Positions 36,770 to 45,836 of a stretch of DNA of 64,000 nt are shown piece after piece; positions within the stretch are counted from its first letter, which is position 1; the number at the start of each line of letters is the position of its first letter. The notes under the pieces were generated by a model. That model had not been told where the DNA came from. It ran no database searches and worked only from the letters and a program-made list of their open reading frames with translations. Location of the stretch: assembly GCA_041748555.1 (NCBI GenBank), contig JBGTDA010000131.1:27532-91531 (forward strand), in the 5' to 3' direction. The position numbers were made by a program, and so were the translations under genes. Source of the DNA: Rhodonellum sp041748555 (lineage in GTDB: Bacteria; Bacteroidota; Bacteroidia; Cytophagales; Cyclobacteriaceae).

Positions 36770-38266
36770 ATGAAGATAAAATACCTGATAGCCGGCGCGC
36801 TATCCATCCTGATGATTGCCCAAGTGAATGCACAGGATGCCACTGCAATAAAATATGCTTCTACAATCACCGCGGAAGATTTAGAAAAACACCTAACATA
36901 CCTTGCTTCTGACGAGCTCGAAGGCAGAGATACAGGAGAAAAAGGCCAAAAAATGGCAGCCGCCTATCTTGCCGAATTTTATGAAAGCCTGGGACTGAAA
37001 GGTCCTGTAGACGGAAGCTATTATCAGAAATTCAACCTTTCAAGTGTTTCATATCCGGAAGTAACATTGACTGTTGGCAAGAAAAAGTTGGTCAATAATG
37101 AAGACTTTGTGTTCATCGGTGACGGAGATATGAAACGAGCCGCAAAGTCAGACCTTGTTTTCCTTGGCCTTGCCAATGAGGATAATTTGAAAAAAGTGGA
37201 TGTTGAAGGTAAACTTGTTGGGTTATGGGCTATCGGAAGCAGGTCTGATACAGTCGTGGAAGATGTCTTGAAAGCGGGTGCTGCCGGTATCGTCATCGTG
37301 ACCATGGAAGGCCAGGCTAATTTCGATAGACTGGCCAACCGATACAAAGCTCTGAGTGGAAGAGGCCGTTTGGGTTTTGAACAACCAACCAAGGAGGAAC
37401 CGATATTCCTGATCAGCAGTGATCAGATGGGCACCCTGTTTGACACTCCTGTTGAGGTTTTGAAAGAAGCCGCAAAGAACAATCCCGAGTCCATCAAAGC
37501 TCAAAAAGCGAGATATTCGGTGAAAAAAGAAAACAAGCTGATTCCTACTGAAAATATTATGGCATATTTGGAAGGCACAGACAAGAAGGAAGAGGTTCTT
37601 GTAATATCCTCCCACTATGACCATGTCGGAATCAACAGCAAAGGCGAGATCAACAACGGGGCAGATGATGACGGCTCAGGAACTGTTTCTGTGATGGAAA
37701 TTGCCGAGGCTTTTGCCAATGCGGCCAAAGATGGTCACAAGCCTAGAAGAAGCATATTGTTTTTGAATGTTACAGGTGAAGAAAAAGGGCTGTTGGGTTC
37801 TGAATATTATTCAGACCATCCTGTTTTCCCATTGGAAAACACCATCAACAACATCAACATTGACATGGTCGGCCGGATAGATTATGAATATCAGGATGCC
37901 GAAAACCAGGATTACATCTATGTGATAGGATCTGAAATGCTTTCTTCCCAACTGAAGACAATAAACGAATACAACAACATCACCTATACGGATTTGATAC
38001 TGGATTACCGCTATGACGCTGAAGATGATCCCAACAGGTTTTACTACCGATCAGATCATTATAATTTTGCCAAGCACGATATCCCGGTAATTTTCTTCTT
38101 CAATGGGGTTCATGATGATTATCATCAGCCTACGGATACGGTGGACAAAATAGAATTCCCTCTGATGACCAAGAGAGCCAAGCTGATCTTCCACACATCC
38201 TGGGATCTTGCCAACAGGCCGAATCGAACTCCTGTGGATGGGAGCAATACCAGGACAGAAAGATAG
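36770..38266 (+). CDS. M28 family zinc metallopeptidase, secreted
   Basis: A 498-residue protein with a signal peptide (MKIKYLIAGALSILMIAQVNAQ). It contains a protease-associated-like insert with GKLVGLWAIGSRSDTV and an M28 aminopeptidase domain. Metal ligands and acid residues are in SSHYDHVG, GADDDGSGTVSVME, GEEKGLLGSEYYS, NIDMVGR and RSDHYNFAKHDIPVIFF. It is probably a periplasmic or outer-membrane-associated exopeptidase. A hairpin terminator follows at 38297. Confidence 0.9.
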   Translation: MKIKYLIAGALSILMIAQVNAQDATAIKYASTITAEDLEKHLTYLASDELEGRDTGEKGQKMAAAYLAEFYESLGLKGPVDGSYYQKFNLSSVSYPEVTLTVGKKKLVNNEDFVFIGDGDMKRAAKSDLVFLGLANEDNLKKVDVEGKLVGLWAIGSRSDTVVEDVLKAGAAGIVIVTMEGQANFDRLANRYKALSGRGRLGFEQPTKEEPIFLISSDQMGTLFDTPVEVLKEAAKNNPESIKAQKARYSVKKENKLIPTENIMAYLEGTDKKEEVLVISSHYDHVGINSKGEINNGADDDGSGTVSVMEIAEAFANAAKDGHKPRRSILFLNVTGEEKGLLGSEYYSDHPVFPLENTINNINIDMVGRIDYEYQDAENQDYIYVIGSEMLSSQLKTINEYNNITYTDLILDYRYDAEDDPNRFYYRSDHYNFAKHDIPVIFFFNGVHDDYHQPTDTVDKIEFPLMTKRAKLIFHTSWDLANRPNRTPVDGSNTRTER

Positions 38267-38296
38267 ATTGGAATAAAATTCTGATTAAATAAAATA

Positions 38297-38340
38297 AAAT
38301 CCTCCCGGGCTATTGTACCCAGGAGGATTTTTATTTTTTT
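38297..38340 (+). terminator. Intrinsic terminator after the M28 peptidase gene
   Basis: AAATCCTCC pairs with GGAGGATTT around an inner GGG/CCC stem, followed by a T-rich tract (TTTTTATTTTTTT). It starts about 30 bp past the stop codon. Confidence 0.82.
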
Positions 38341-38409
38341 ATCCCTCTTAAAATAACTGTAAATTAAATTTTCATTAACTTAGAGTGTTCCGAACAAAAC
38401 CTGATTCCT

Positions 38410-39000
38410 ATGAAAATCTCAATCGCTTTTATAATAGTTTTTTGGACAAGTCAAATTACTTTTGCTCAGAACATTCCTTCCAAAGAAAACCAAATCAAAA
38501 CTGCCATACTTGCCGCTCCTGAGGACAAAAGGGATGGTGCCATGGTTTATGGCTATGATGAACAAGGTGAATTTGTGGTCCTGAGAGAAGGCAGTAATGA
38601 AATGGTTTGTCTGGCTGATGATCCCGGCACGCCCGATTTCAATGTTTCCTGTTATCATCGGGATCTCGAACCATTCATGGAAAGAGGAAGGGTCCTGAAG
38701 AAGGAAGGCAAGGATTTCAAGGAAATATTCGAGATGCGTGAGGAGGAAGTTAAAAGCGGAAAACTGAAAATGCCAAAAGATGGTGCAACGCTTTTTGCTT
38801 TGTCAGCAGCTGAGGAAGATTATGATTCCGAAAAAGGGGAGGTCAATAATCCTTATCTAAGATATGTGGTGTATATTCCTTGGGCAACAGTAGAAACTAC
38901 AGGTCTGCCTCTCAGCCCCGAAGCTCCCGGAATGCCCTGGATCATGGATCCCGGCACCCACCGCGCCCACATCATGATCAATCCACCCAAAAATAAGTAA
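38410..39000 (+). CDS. Secreted protein of unknown function
   Basis: A 196-residue protein with a signal peptide (MKISIAFIIVFWTSQITFAQ). The mature part has DGAMVYGYDEQGEFVVLREG, two cysteines (in MVCLAD and NVSCYH) that could pair, an acidic helical middle and a C-terminal segment rich in Pro and His (GTHRAHIMINPP). The composition is that of a folded periplasmic protein, not low complexity. I do not recognise the family. It is transcribed alone, between a terminator and an intergenic repeat. Confidence 0.72.
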   Translation: MKISIAFIIVFWTSQITFAQNIPSKENQIKTAILAAPEDKRDGAMVYGYDEQGEFVVLREGSNEMVCLADDPGTPDFNVSCYHRDLEPFMERGRVLKKEGKDFKEIFEMREEEVKSGKLKMPKDGATLFALSAAEEDYDSEKGEVNNPYLRYVVYIPWATVETTGLPLSPEAPGMPWIMDPGTHRAHIMINPPKNK

Positions 39001-39140
39001 TTGGGAAATGGTAAGATTGAAAAAATTGAAAATTTGATTCTATTCTTATTTGCACTATTTACCGAATAAAATGGAGAACAAATTTCTTCAAAAACCGAGT
39101 TCAGATCTGACATAAAACCCCATTTTTTCCTATATAATTA

Positions 39141-39220
39141 TTCTTGATAGTTGGCTCTTGATTCCTGGCTCTTGATTCCTGGCTCTTGGTACTTGGTTCT
39201 TGATACTTGGCTCTTGATTC
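39141..39220. repeat. Tandem degenerate repeat of CTTGATTC/CTTGGCT units
   Basis: About seven imperfect units of TTGGCTCTTGATTCC and CTTGGTACTTGG type stand in a row between two genes. Similar units occur at 4131-4170. The unit length varies and there is no spacer structure, so it is not a CRISPR. It probably belongs to a dispersed intergenic repeat family of this genome. Confidence 0.7.
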
Positions 39221-39247
39221 AATCTTAATTCTCCTTCCAAAACTCCC

Positions 39248-40606
39248 CTACCCTTTCTTCCACTTTCCCTGGGATTTCATCTGGTTTCTGTTTCTTTTGG
39301 CTTTGGAATTTTTGTTGCCCCGCTTTTTTTCTACCTGAACGGGATTTGGTTTTGGCCTCGCTTTCTTTTCATGAAAAGCACCTTTATAATCGGGATCTCT
39401 TTTTCTTTTCTGATAATCGATTTCACGCTCATATCCCTGTTTTTCCTCAAAAGGCGTATTGGCAATAGTGACTTCTTCAGGAATAAATACTTCCTCCACT
39501 TTCATCCGGATGATTTCTTCGATTCTCTCAAAGTGGTATACCTCAGCCGGATTGTAAAAAGTAACAGCTTTGCCTTCCTGCTCTGCCCTGCCTGTCCTGC
39601 CGATCCTGTGGACATAATCCTCATAGATCAAGGGCACATCAAAATTGATCACATGACTGACCAAGCTGATATCCAATCCCCTGGCCGCCACATCAGTTGC
39701 CACCAAAATCCTTATTTCTCCGGCTTTAAAATCATCCATGGTATTGATCCGGGTGTTTTGTCCCTTGTTTGCATGAATTACCCTGATAGCACCCAGGTTT
39801 TTACTTTCCAGGTATTTAAAAACAGAGTCTGCATTTTTTTTGGATTTGGTGAAAATAATAATCCTGTTTAAGGATTCGTCTTTTAGAAGATGTTCCAAAA
39901 GATTCATCTTGGTCTTGATGTTTGGGACCTTATACTTAACCTGCTTGATGGTTTCGGCGGTAGTGGATTGAAGATCAATTTCCACCCGTTCCGGAAATTC
40001 AAGAAAATCATGGGAGAGATTTTCCACCCTTTGAGAAAAGGTCGCGGAGAAAAGAAGGTTTTGCCTCTTGACCGGAATAACTTCCAGGATAGCACGGATC
40101 TGGGGCATAAATCCCATATCCAACATTTTATCCGCTTCATCAAGTACCATGGTTTTGATTTCCCTGACAAAAATTTCCCCCTTTTGATACAAATCCAAAA
40201 ATCTTCCGGGGGTGGCAATGACAATATCCACACCCGCCTGTAGCTTTTCGATCTGGGGTTTTGGACCCAAACCACCATATAGGCAGACATACCTTAAATC
40301 AGTGTTCTTCCCAAAACCGATAACAGCTTCTTCAATCTGTAAAACCAGTTCTCTTGTAGGAGCCAGGATGAGAGCCCTGGGGTGTTGTCCCTGTGCATAT
40401 TTTGACTTCATCAAAATAGGCAAAACATATGCGGCAGTCTTTCCTGTTCCGGTCTGGGCAATTCCCAAAACATCATGTCCGGCCAGTGCCAATGGAATTG
40501 CCTTTTCCTGTATCGGTGTTGGCCTTGTATAGCCGGCTTCTTGAACAGCATCCAAAAGCTGCTTGTTCAGTTTAAATTTCTCAAAAGATTGCGGGCTATC
40601 AGACAT
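39248..40606 (-). CDS. DEAD-box RNA helicase (RhlE-like)
   Basis: A 452-residue ATP-dependent RNA helicase. The Q motif (RPTPIQ, 28-33), motif I AQTGTGKT (50-57), DEAD (156-159) and SAT (187-189) are present, and HRIGRTGR lies in the second RecA domain. From about residue 375 the tail is strongly basic (EKKARPKPNP, KKRGNKNSKAKRNRNQ), typical for RhlE/DEAD proteins of Bacteroidota that act in ribosome assembly or RNA decay. It is divergent from dihydroorotase. Confidence 0.92.
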   Translation of the reverse strand: MSDSPQSFEKFKLNKQLLDAVQEAGYTRPTPIQEKAIPLALAGHDVLGIAQTGTGKTAAYVLPILMKSKYAQGQHPRALILAPTRELVLQIEEAVIGFGKNTDLRYVCLYGGLGPKPQIEKLQAGVDIVIATPGRFLDLYQKGEIFVREIKTMVLDEADKMLDMGFMPQIRAILEVIPVKRQNLLFSATFSQRVENLSHDFLEFPERVEIDLQSTTAETIKQVKYKVPNIKTKMNLLEHLLKDESLNRIIIFTKSKKNADSVFKYLESKNLGAIRVIHANKGQNTRINTMDDFKAGEIRILVATDVAARGLDISLVSHVINFDVPLIYEDYVHRIGRTGRAEQEGKAVTFYNPAEVYHFERIEEIIRMKVEEVFIPEEVTIANTPFEEKQGYEREIDYQKRKRDPDYKGAFHEKKARPKPNPVQVEKKRGNKNSKAKRNRNQMKSQGKWKKG

Positions 40607-40765
40607 GATTTATTAATTTTATTGTTTGGAAAAGGGAGGGATGAATGTGTGAGAACTGATCCTGAAGTACTTGGTCATATTGAATTGGTTGGATATCTTT
40701 TTCCGAACCAAAATCTTCTCACATCATTGTAAATGATTTTTAACTTTACTTTTAAACAAACTATT

Positions 40766-42112
40766 ATGAAAAGTATTTTAATCACCGGTGCAAATATAGT
40801 AAATGAAGGCAAGATTACCCCTTCTGATATACTGGTTAAGGATGGGTTGATATATAGTATGGGAAGATTGGGTGAATTTTCCGCGGATATGAAGATCGAT
40901 GCATCCGGAAAATATATTTTCCCTGGATTAATTGATGATCAGGTCCATTTCAGAGAGCCTGGCCTAACCCATAAAGGAGATATTTACACAGAAAGCAAGG
41001 CAGCTGTAGCGGGCGGTATAACCTCATACATGGAAATGCCCAATACAGTTCCCCAATCAGTGACGCTTGAATTATTGGAGGAGAAATATTCCCTGGCTTC
41101 GCAAAAATCGTTGGCCAACTATTCGTTTTATTTTGGTGCAACAAATGACAATATTGATGAAATACTGAGAGTTGACCCCGAGAACGTATGCGGAATCAAA
41201 GTATTTCAAGGCTCATCAACAGGCAATATGCTTGTGGATAATCCGGAATGTCTGGAAAGAATTTTTGCGGAATGTAAAATGCTCATCGCCACCCACAGTG
41301 AAAACGATCAGATCATCAAAGCCAATCTGGAAAGATATACTTCAGAACTGGGTGAAGGGATTTCAGCCCAGTTTCATCCAAAAATAAGATCCGAGGAAGC
41401 CTGTTACGATGCTTCCAAAAAGGTCGTGGACCTTGCCAGAAAATACGGCACAAAACTTCATGTACTCCACATCAGCACGGCCAAAGAAGTGACGCTTTTT
41501 GACCCGAGACTTCCCTTGCAGGAAAAAAGAATCACTGCAGAAGCCTGTGTTCATCATCTTTGGTTTTCTGACAGGGATTATGTGGAAAAAGGAAATCTTA
41601 TCAAATGGAATCCTGCAATAAAAACCCCGGAGGACAGAGAAGCCATTTTGGCTGGCGTCTTGAACGGATCCATTGATGTGATCGCCACGGACCATGCGCC
41701 GCATACTTTGGAAGAAAAAAGCCAACCCTATTTGAATGCGCCGTCGGGTGGGCCACTTGTCCAACACAGCCTTGTAGCTATGTTGGACTTGTACCATGAC
41801 AAGAAAATCTCATTGGAAGCAATAGCAGAAAAGATGGCCCATAATGTTGCCGATTTATTTGAAATAGAAAAAAGAGGGTATGTAAGACCGGGATATCATG
41901 CAGATCTGGTAATAGTAGATCTCAACAAACCTTGGAAAGTAGAAGCAGGAAATATTCTTTCTAAATGTGGCTGGTCACCGTTTGAGGGACATACTTTCCG
42001 GTCTTCGGTGGAACAAACGATCGTGTCAGGTCACTTGGTGTACGATAACGGGACATTTCACGAGGGGCAAAAAGGTCATCGTCTAAAATTTACCAGAAAT
42101 AATTTGATCTAG
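40766..42112 (+). CDS. pyrC: Dihydroorotase
   Basis: A 448-residue amidohydrolase of the type I/PyrC-long class that closes carbamoyl aspartate to dihydroorotate in pyrimidine synthesis. The metal motif is IDDQVHFREPG (about 56-66), with GITSYMEMPNT after it and ATDHAPHTLEEK near residue 305. The DDQVH form replaces the usual DxHxH, with Gln where the first His stands; this is seen in many Bacteroidota dihydroorotases, so it is not taken as damage. The start at 40766 (MKSILITGANIV) is chosen; an in-frame ATG at 40733 precedes it. Confidence 0.9.
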   Translation: MKSILITGANIVNEGKITPSDILVKDGLIYSMGRLGEFSADMKIDASGKYIFPGLIDDQVHFREPGLTHKGDIYTESKAAVAGGITSYMEMPNTVPQSVTLELLEEKYSLASQKSLANYSFYFGATNDNIDEILRVDPENVCGIKVFQGSSTGNMLVDNPECLERIFAECKMLIATHSENDQIIKANLERYTSELGEGISAQFHPKIRSEEACYDASKKVVDLARKYGTKLHVLHISTAKEVTLFDPRLPLQEKRITAEACVHHLWFSDRDYVEKGNLIKWNPAIKTPEDREAILAGVLNGSIDVIATDHAPHTLEEKSQPYLNAPSGGPLVQHSLVAMLDLYHDKKISLEAIAEKMAHNVADLFEIEKRGYVRPGYHADLVIVDLNKPWKVEAGNILSKCGWSPFEGHTFRSSVEQTIVSGHLVYDNGTFHEGQKGHRLKFTRNNLI

Positions 42113-42114
42113 TG

Positions 42115-42145
42115 TTGCTTCGAAAAACCCGAAACATTACCTTTG
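42115..42145 (+). promoter_or_regulatory. Bacteroidota-type promoter of tRNA-His
   Basis: TTG at 42115-42117 and TACCTTTG at 42138-42145 are 20 bases apart, which fits the TTG / TAnnTTTG promoter consensus of Bacteroidota. The predicted transcript starts about 35 bp before the tRNA. Confidence 0.6.
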
Positions 42146-42184
42146 CATTCCAATCTGACAAACGCTCGGATTTGCTTTAAAAAT

Positions 42185-42262
42185 GGTGATTGTAGCTCAG
42201 TTGGTTAGAGCGCTGGTTTGTGGATCCAGAGGTCGCCGGTTCGAACCCGGTCTTTCACCCCA
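42185..42262 (+). tRNA. tRNA-His (anticodon GTG)
   Basis: The cloverleaf has the D arm GCTCAGTTGGTTAGAGC, anticodon loop TTGTGGA with GTG, T loop TTCGAAC and an encoded CCA (42260-42262). The extra G(-1) of histidine tRNAs is encoded at 42185 and faces C73. By direct pairing there are three U:U oppositions: 5:68 and 6:67 in the acceptor stem and 31:39 in the anticodon stem. A terminator follows directly. Confidence 0.95.
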
Positions 42263-42294
42263 AATACCCCTCATTGACAGAGGGGTATTTTTTT
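42262..42294 (+). terminator. Intrinsic terminator after tRNA-His
   Basis: AAATACCCCTC (42262-42272) pairs with GAGGGGTATTT (42280-42290) over a seven-base loop, followed by T residues. It begins at the last base of the tRNA CCA end. Confidence 0.88.
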
Positions 42295-42319
42295 AATAAA
42301 AAACAACCTGTATGGCTGT

Positions 42320-42511
42320 ATGGCATCAATTTTGTCTCTTCCTCTATATTATTTAAACCTTCATCAGACAATGTTTACCTTATTTAAATCTTCGCCAAGG
42401 TTTCCAAAAATAAATCCCATCAATCTGAAATTCGTACGGATGTACATGGTGAAATTTGAAGAATCCCTTAAAAACTTCGAGGAAGTACAAAAAGATTGTA
42501 TTAACTCTTAA
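42320..42511 (+). CDS. Possible small protein of unknown function
   Basis: A 63-residue frame; a shorter form from the in-frame ATG at 42371 gives 46 residues (MFTLFKSSPRFPKINPINLK, then a charged helix FEESLKNFEEVQKD). No family is recognised. Support comes mostly from context: it lies between the tRNA terminator and its own hairpin terminator at 42529, so something is probably transcribed here. It may also be a non-coding RNA or a chance frame. Confidence 0.4.
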   Translation: MASILSLPLYYLNLHQTMFTLFKSSPRFPKINPINLKFVRMYMVKFEESLKNFEEVQKDCINS

Positions 42512-42528
42512 TTGACCAAAATAAATTA

Positions 42529-42562
42529 TAAGGGCCGTAGCGATATGGCCCTTTATTTTTTT
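42529..42562 (+). terminator. Intrinsic terminator
   Basis: AAGGGCC (42530-42536) pairs with GGCCCTT (42547-42553), and TATTTTTTT follows. It ends a short transcription unit between tRNA-His and the glycogen operon. Confidence 0.8.
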
Positions 42563-42626
42563 CTTAAATGTTTTTCTTTCGGGTCCAAAAAGGTATTTTT
42601 ATGGAAATCTCAAAACTTTTATATAA

Positions 42627-44543
42627 ATGAGTTATATCCACTTTGACAAGACCCAGTTAGTCAACCTAAATTATTCATTAGATCGGGAAATTATCAGAAC
42701 AAACAGAGGTGGCTGTTATACCAGTACCACCATTATCGGATGTAACACCAGAAAATATCATGGGCTGTTGGTTGCTCCTCAGCCTCAGATTGATTCACAG
42801 CTTCACGTGATGCTTTCTACTGTTCATGAGACAGTGATCCAACATGGGTCAAGTTTTAATCTGGGCATCAGCAAGTTTCCGGGAAACTATTCTCCAAGAG
42901 GACACAAATATCTCGAAGACTTTGATTCCGAACCTATACCTAAGCTCACCTACCGTGTCGGTGGCGTACTTTTGCAAAAGGAATTGATTTTGGATACCAA
43001 CAGAGACCGGGTTATGATCAGGTACACCTTATTGGAAGCACACTCTCCTACCAAAATGAGGATCAATCCTTTTTTGGCTTTCCGAGGTTATCACAACCTC
43101 TCCAAAGCAAACAGTGAGGTAAATAATAGCTTTAAAAAAATTCCCAACGGAGCGCAGTTTAAGCTTTATGAAGCCTATACCCCCTTATCACTTCAGCTTT
43201 CGAAGGCCAATGAATTTCATTCCGATCCTGACTGGTATCACAATGTGGAATATATTCTGGAAAGAGAACGCGGATATGAATATCAGGAAGACCTTTATGT
43301 TCCCGGTTATTTTGAATTTGACATTGAAAAAGGTGAATCTGTAATCTTTTCGGCGGGTCTTGAAATTGCCGATCCTGAAACCAGAAAAAAATCGTTCGAA
43401 AAAGAAATTGCCCGCAGAATTCCCAGAAACAATTTTGAAAACTGCCTGAAAAACTCGGCAGGGCAATTTGTTCAAAGACGAAAAGGAGAAACCCGTGTCG
43501 TAGCAGGATATCCATGGTTCGGATGGTGGGGAAGAGATACTTTTGTGGCCTCCCCTGGACTTACCCTTCCACAGGGAAACAATGAGGTTTTTCTGGAGAT
43601 CATGGACTCTATGGTCAAAGACCTCCGGGGACCACTTTTCCCCAATGTGGGAAGTGGCGTGATGATCAATATGAATTCCATAGACGCACCCTTGTGGTTT
43701 TTTTGGTCACTACAGCAATACATTGCATTTACAGGAGACATAAAGACGGTAAAGAAAAAATACCTTCCCAAGATGAAGGTTATCATAGATGGATACCGAA
43801 CAGGAACGGTCTTTAATATTCATGTTCTGGAAAACGGACTGGTATATGGAGGAGAAAAAGGTATCGCACTTACCTGGATGGATGCAGTCAATTCAGATGG
43901 TCCTGTCACCCCTAGGATCGGCTGTCCTGTTGAAATCAATGCGCTGTGGTATAATGCACTGTGTTTTTATCACGAACTGACCGGAGATGAAGAAATAAAA
44001 TCCTTGGCAGAAAAAGTTCAGAATTCCTTTATCGGACAGTTTTGGGATGAAGAAGTGGGATATTTGGCTGATGTGGTTGACGGAGAAGAAAAGGACTGGT
44101 CAATCAGACCCAATATGCTATTTGCGACTTCGTTGGCCTATTCACCTCTTGACGAGGAGCAAAGAGACAGCATTCTTGAAATAGTAAAATCCAAACTTTT
44201 AACTTCCCGAGGTCTGAGATCGCTTTCACCTGAGGACCCAAGTTATAAAGGTTATTATTTTGGAAACCAATATACCCGTGATGTCGCCTATCATAACGGT
44301 ACGGTCTGGCCGTGGTTATTGGGACATTTTGTGGAAGGATATCTCAAATTACATGGCAGATCAGGAAAGAATTTTGTCAAAAAAATCATCCAGAGTTTTG
44401 ATGGTGTCATGACCCAGTACGGAGTCGGAACAGTTGCGGAAATTTATGATGGAGATCCTCCCCATCGTCCAAAAGGAGCTATTTCCCAAGCCTGGAGTAT
44501 AGGAGAGTTGTTAAGGATGATGTATTTAGTCAATAAAATATAA
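42627..44543 (+). CDS. Amylo-alpha-1,6-glucosidase / glycogen debranching enzyme
   Basis: A 638-residue protein. The N-terminal beta-sandwich (about 15-240) begins with NRGGCYTSTTIIGCNTRKYH, and an (alpha/alpha)6 catalytic domain (about 270-630) has GYPWFGWWGRDTFVASPG, TWMDAVNSDGPVTPR and NGTVWPWLLGHF. This is the bacterial/archaeal GDE type (GH133 or GH13-independent), which hydrolyses alpha-1,6 branch points. No export signal is seen, so it acts in the cytoplasm. It is first in a three-gene operon with a GT4 and a GH57 protein at 10 and 2 bp spacing. Confidence 0.9.
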   Translation: MSYIHFDKTQLVNLNYSLDREIIRTNRGGCYTSTTIIGCNTRKYHGLLVAPQPQIDSQLHVMLSTVHETVIQHGSSFNLGISKFPGNYSPRGHKYLEDFDSEPIPKLTYRVGGVLLQKELILDTNRDRVMIRYTLLEAHSPTKMRINPFLAFRGYHNLSKANSEVNNSFKKIPNGAQFKLYEAYTPLSLQLSKANEFHSDPDWYHNVEYILERERGYEYQEDLYVPGYFEFDIEKGESVIFSAGLEIADPETRKKSFEKEIARRIPRNNFENCLKNSAGQFVQRRKGETRVVAGYPWFGWWGRDTFVASPGLTLPQGNNEVFLEIMDSMVKDLRGPLFPNVGSGVMINMNSIDAPLWFFWSLQQYIAFTGDIKTVKKKYLPKMKVIIDGYRTGTVFNIHVLENGLVYGGEKGIALTWMDAVNSDGPVTPRIGCPVEINALWYNALCFYHELTGDEEIKSLAEKVQNSFIGQFWDEEVGYLADVVDGEEKDWSIRPNMLFATSLAYSPLDEEQRDSILEIVKSKLLTSRGLRSLSPEDPSYKGYYFGNQYTRDVAYHNGTVWPWLLGHFVEGYLKLHGRSGKNFVKKIIQSFDGVMTQYGVGTVAEIYDGDPPHRPKGAISQAWSIGELLRMMYLVNKI

Positions 44544-44553
44544 ACCTGTTTTT

Positions 44554-45834
44554 ATGAAGGTATTGATGTTTGGTTGGGAATTTCCACCCCATATTTCAGG
44601 AGGATTAGGTACAGCATGTTATGGACTTGTCAAAGGTTTGGTTCATCACGAACAGGACATCATTTTTGTGGTACCAAAACTTTGGGGAGACGAGGAACCC
44701 ATGGCCGATTTTGTAAACGCAAGTGATGTTTCCATTGATTATAGAGAAAAACGGTTTAAAAATATCTGGAAGAATCTGACCTATCTGGAGGTCAGCAGTT
44801 TTTTGGTCCCCTATCTTGGCCCCGAAGAGTTTCAAAAATTCACTGATCACTCTCTGCATGACCGGATGGATATAGAAGACAGTATTTTTTCCAACAAATT
44901 CGAATTCAGTGGAAAATATGGCAATGACCTATTGATGGAAGTAGCCCGCTATGCACTTGTGGCCAGTCAAATTGCTCTCGTCAAGGATCATGATGTGATC
45001 CATGCCCATGATTGGTTGTCTTTTCCGGCAGGAATAGCTGCAAAGGAAATCAGTGGAAAACCTTTGATAGCCCATGTTCATGCCACTGAATATGACAGGT
45101 CGGGAGAATCTGTAAATATGCCTGTGTACGACATAGAAAGAGCAGGTATGCATGCAGCCGACCATGTGGTAGCGGTAAGTCAGCTGACCAAAAACATCAT
45201 TATTAAGAAATACGGAGTACATCCGGAAAAAATCTCTGTTTTGCACAATGCAGTATTGGATGCCAGTATCATTGTTTCCACTTCCAAGAAAAAAGTACCT
45301 GAAAAAATCGTGACTTTTCTGGGAAGGATCACATTTCAAAAAGGCCCTGAGTATTTTGTTGAAGCGGCCTACAAGGTTATCAACAGGGATCCGAATGTAC
45401 GTTTTGTAATGGCCGGTAGTGGTGACCTGATGAACAGGATGGTAGACCGGGTTGCGGAATTGGGTTTGGGCACAAAGTTTCATTTCACCGGATTTCTTAA
45501 AGGAAATGATGTTGATGAAATGTATGCCATCAGTGATGTATATGTAATGCCGTCTGTTTCCGAACCTTTTGGTATTTCACCACTGGAAGCTGTAAGACAC
45601 AATACTCCCGTCATCATCTCCAAGCAATCCGGAGTAGCTGAGGTTTTAAAAAATGCCATCAAGATAGATTTTTGGGATATAGATGCTATGGCAGATGCCA
45701 TTTTTGGCTTGCTTCATTATGATGGAATTTCAAAAATGTTCAGGGAGCTGGGGAGTGAAGAGCTTAAGAAGCTAAAATGGGAGCACGTAGCTGCCAAACT
45801 TGTCACTATTTATGATAATACCGTAAAGAAATAG
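44554..45834 (+). CDS. GT4 family glycosyltransferase, probable glycogen/alpha-glucan synthase
   Basis: A 426-residue GT-B enzyme. The N-terminal MFGWEFPPHISGGLGTACYG contains the glycine-rich donor/acceptor loop. HAHDWLSFPAG and HVHATEYDRSG are in the first domain; FLGRITFQKGPEYFVEAA and the E-x7-E type SVSEPFGISPLEAVRHNTP are in the second. Lying between debranching enzyme and GH57, it is likely to extend an alpha-glucan. The donor (UDP- or ADP-glucose) cannot be read. Confidence 0.88.
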   Translation: MKVLMFGWEFPPHISGGLGTACYGLVKGLVHHEQDIIFVVPKLWGDEEPMADFVNASDVSIDYREKRFKNIWKNLTYLEVSSFLVPYLGPEEFQKFTDHSLHDRMDIEDSIFSNKFEFSGKYGNDLLMEVARYALVASQIALVKDHDVIHAHDWLSFPAGIAAKEISGKPLIAHVHATEYDRSGESVNMPVYDIERAGMHAADHVVAVSQLTKNIIIKKYGVHPEKISVLHNAVLDASIIVSTSKKKVPEKIVTFLGRITFQKGPEYFVEAAYKVINRDPNVRFVMAGSGDLMNRMVDRVAELGLGTKFHFTGFLKGNDVDEMYAISDVYVMPSVSEPFGISPLEAVRHNTPVIISKQSGVAEVLKNAIKIDFWDIDAMADAIFGLLHYDGISKMFRELGSEELKKLKWEHVAAKLVTIYDNTVKK

Positions 45835-45836
45835 CT

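Noticed and set aside
39141..39220. CRISPR-like array
   Set aside because: Units are short, imperfect and contiguous, with no unique spacers and no cas genes nearby.
42186..42262. Integration site at the tRNA-His 3' end
   Set aside because: No integrase gene and no second copy of the tRNA 3' end was seen; the downstream genes are ordinary metabolism.
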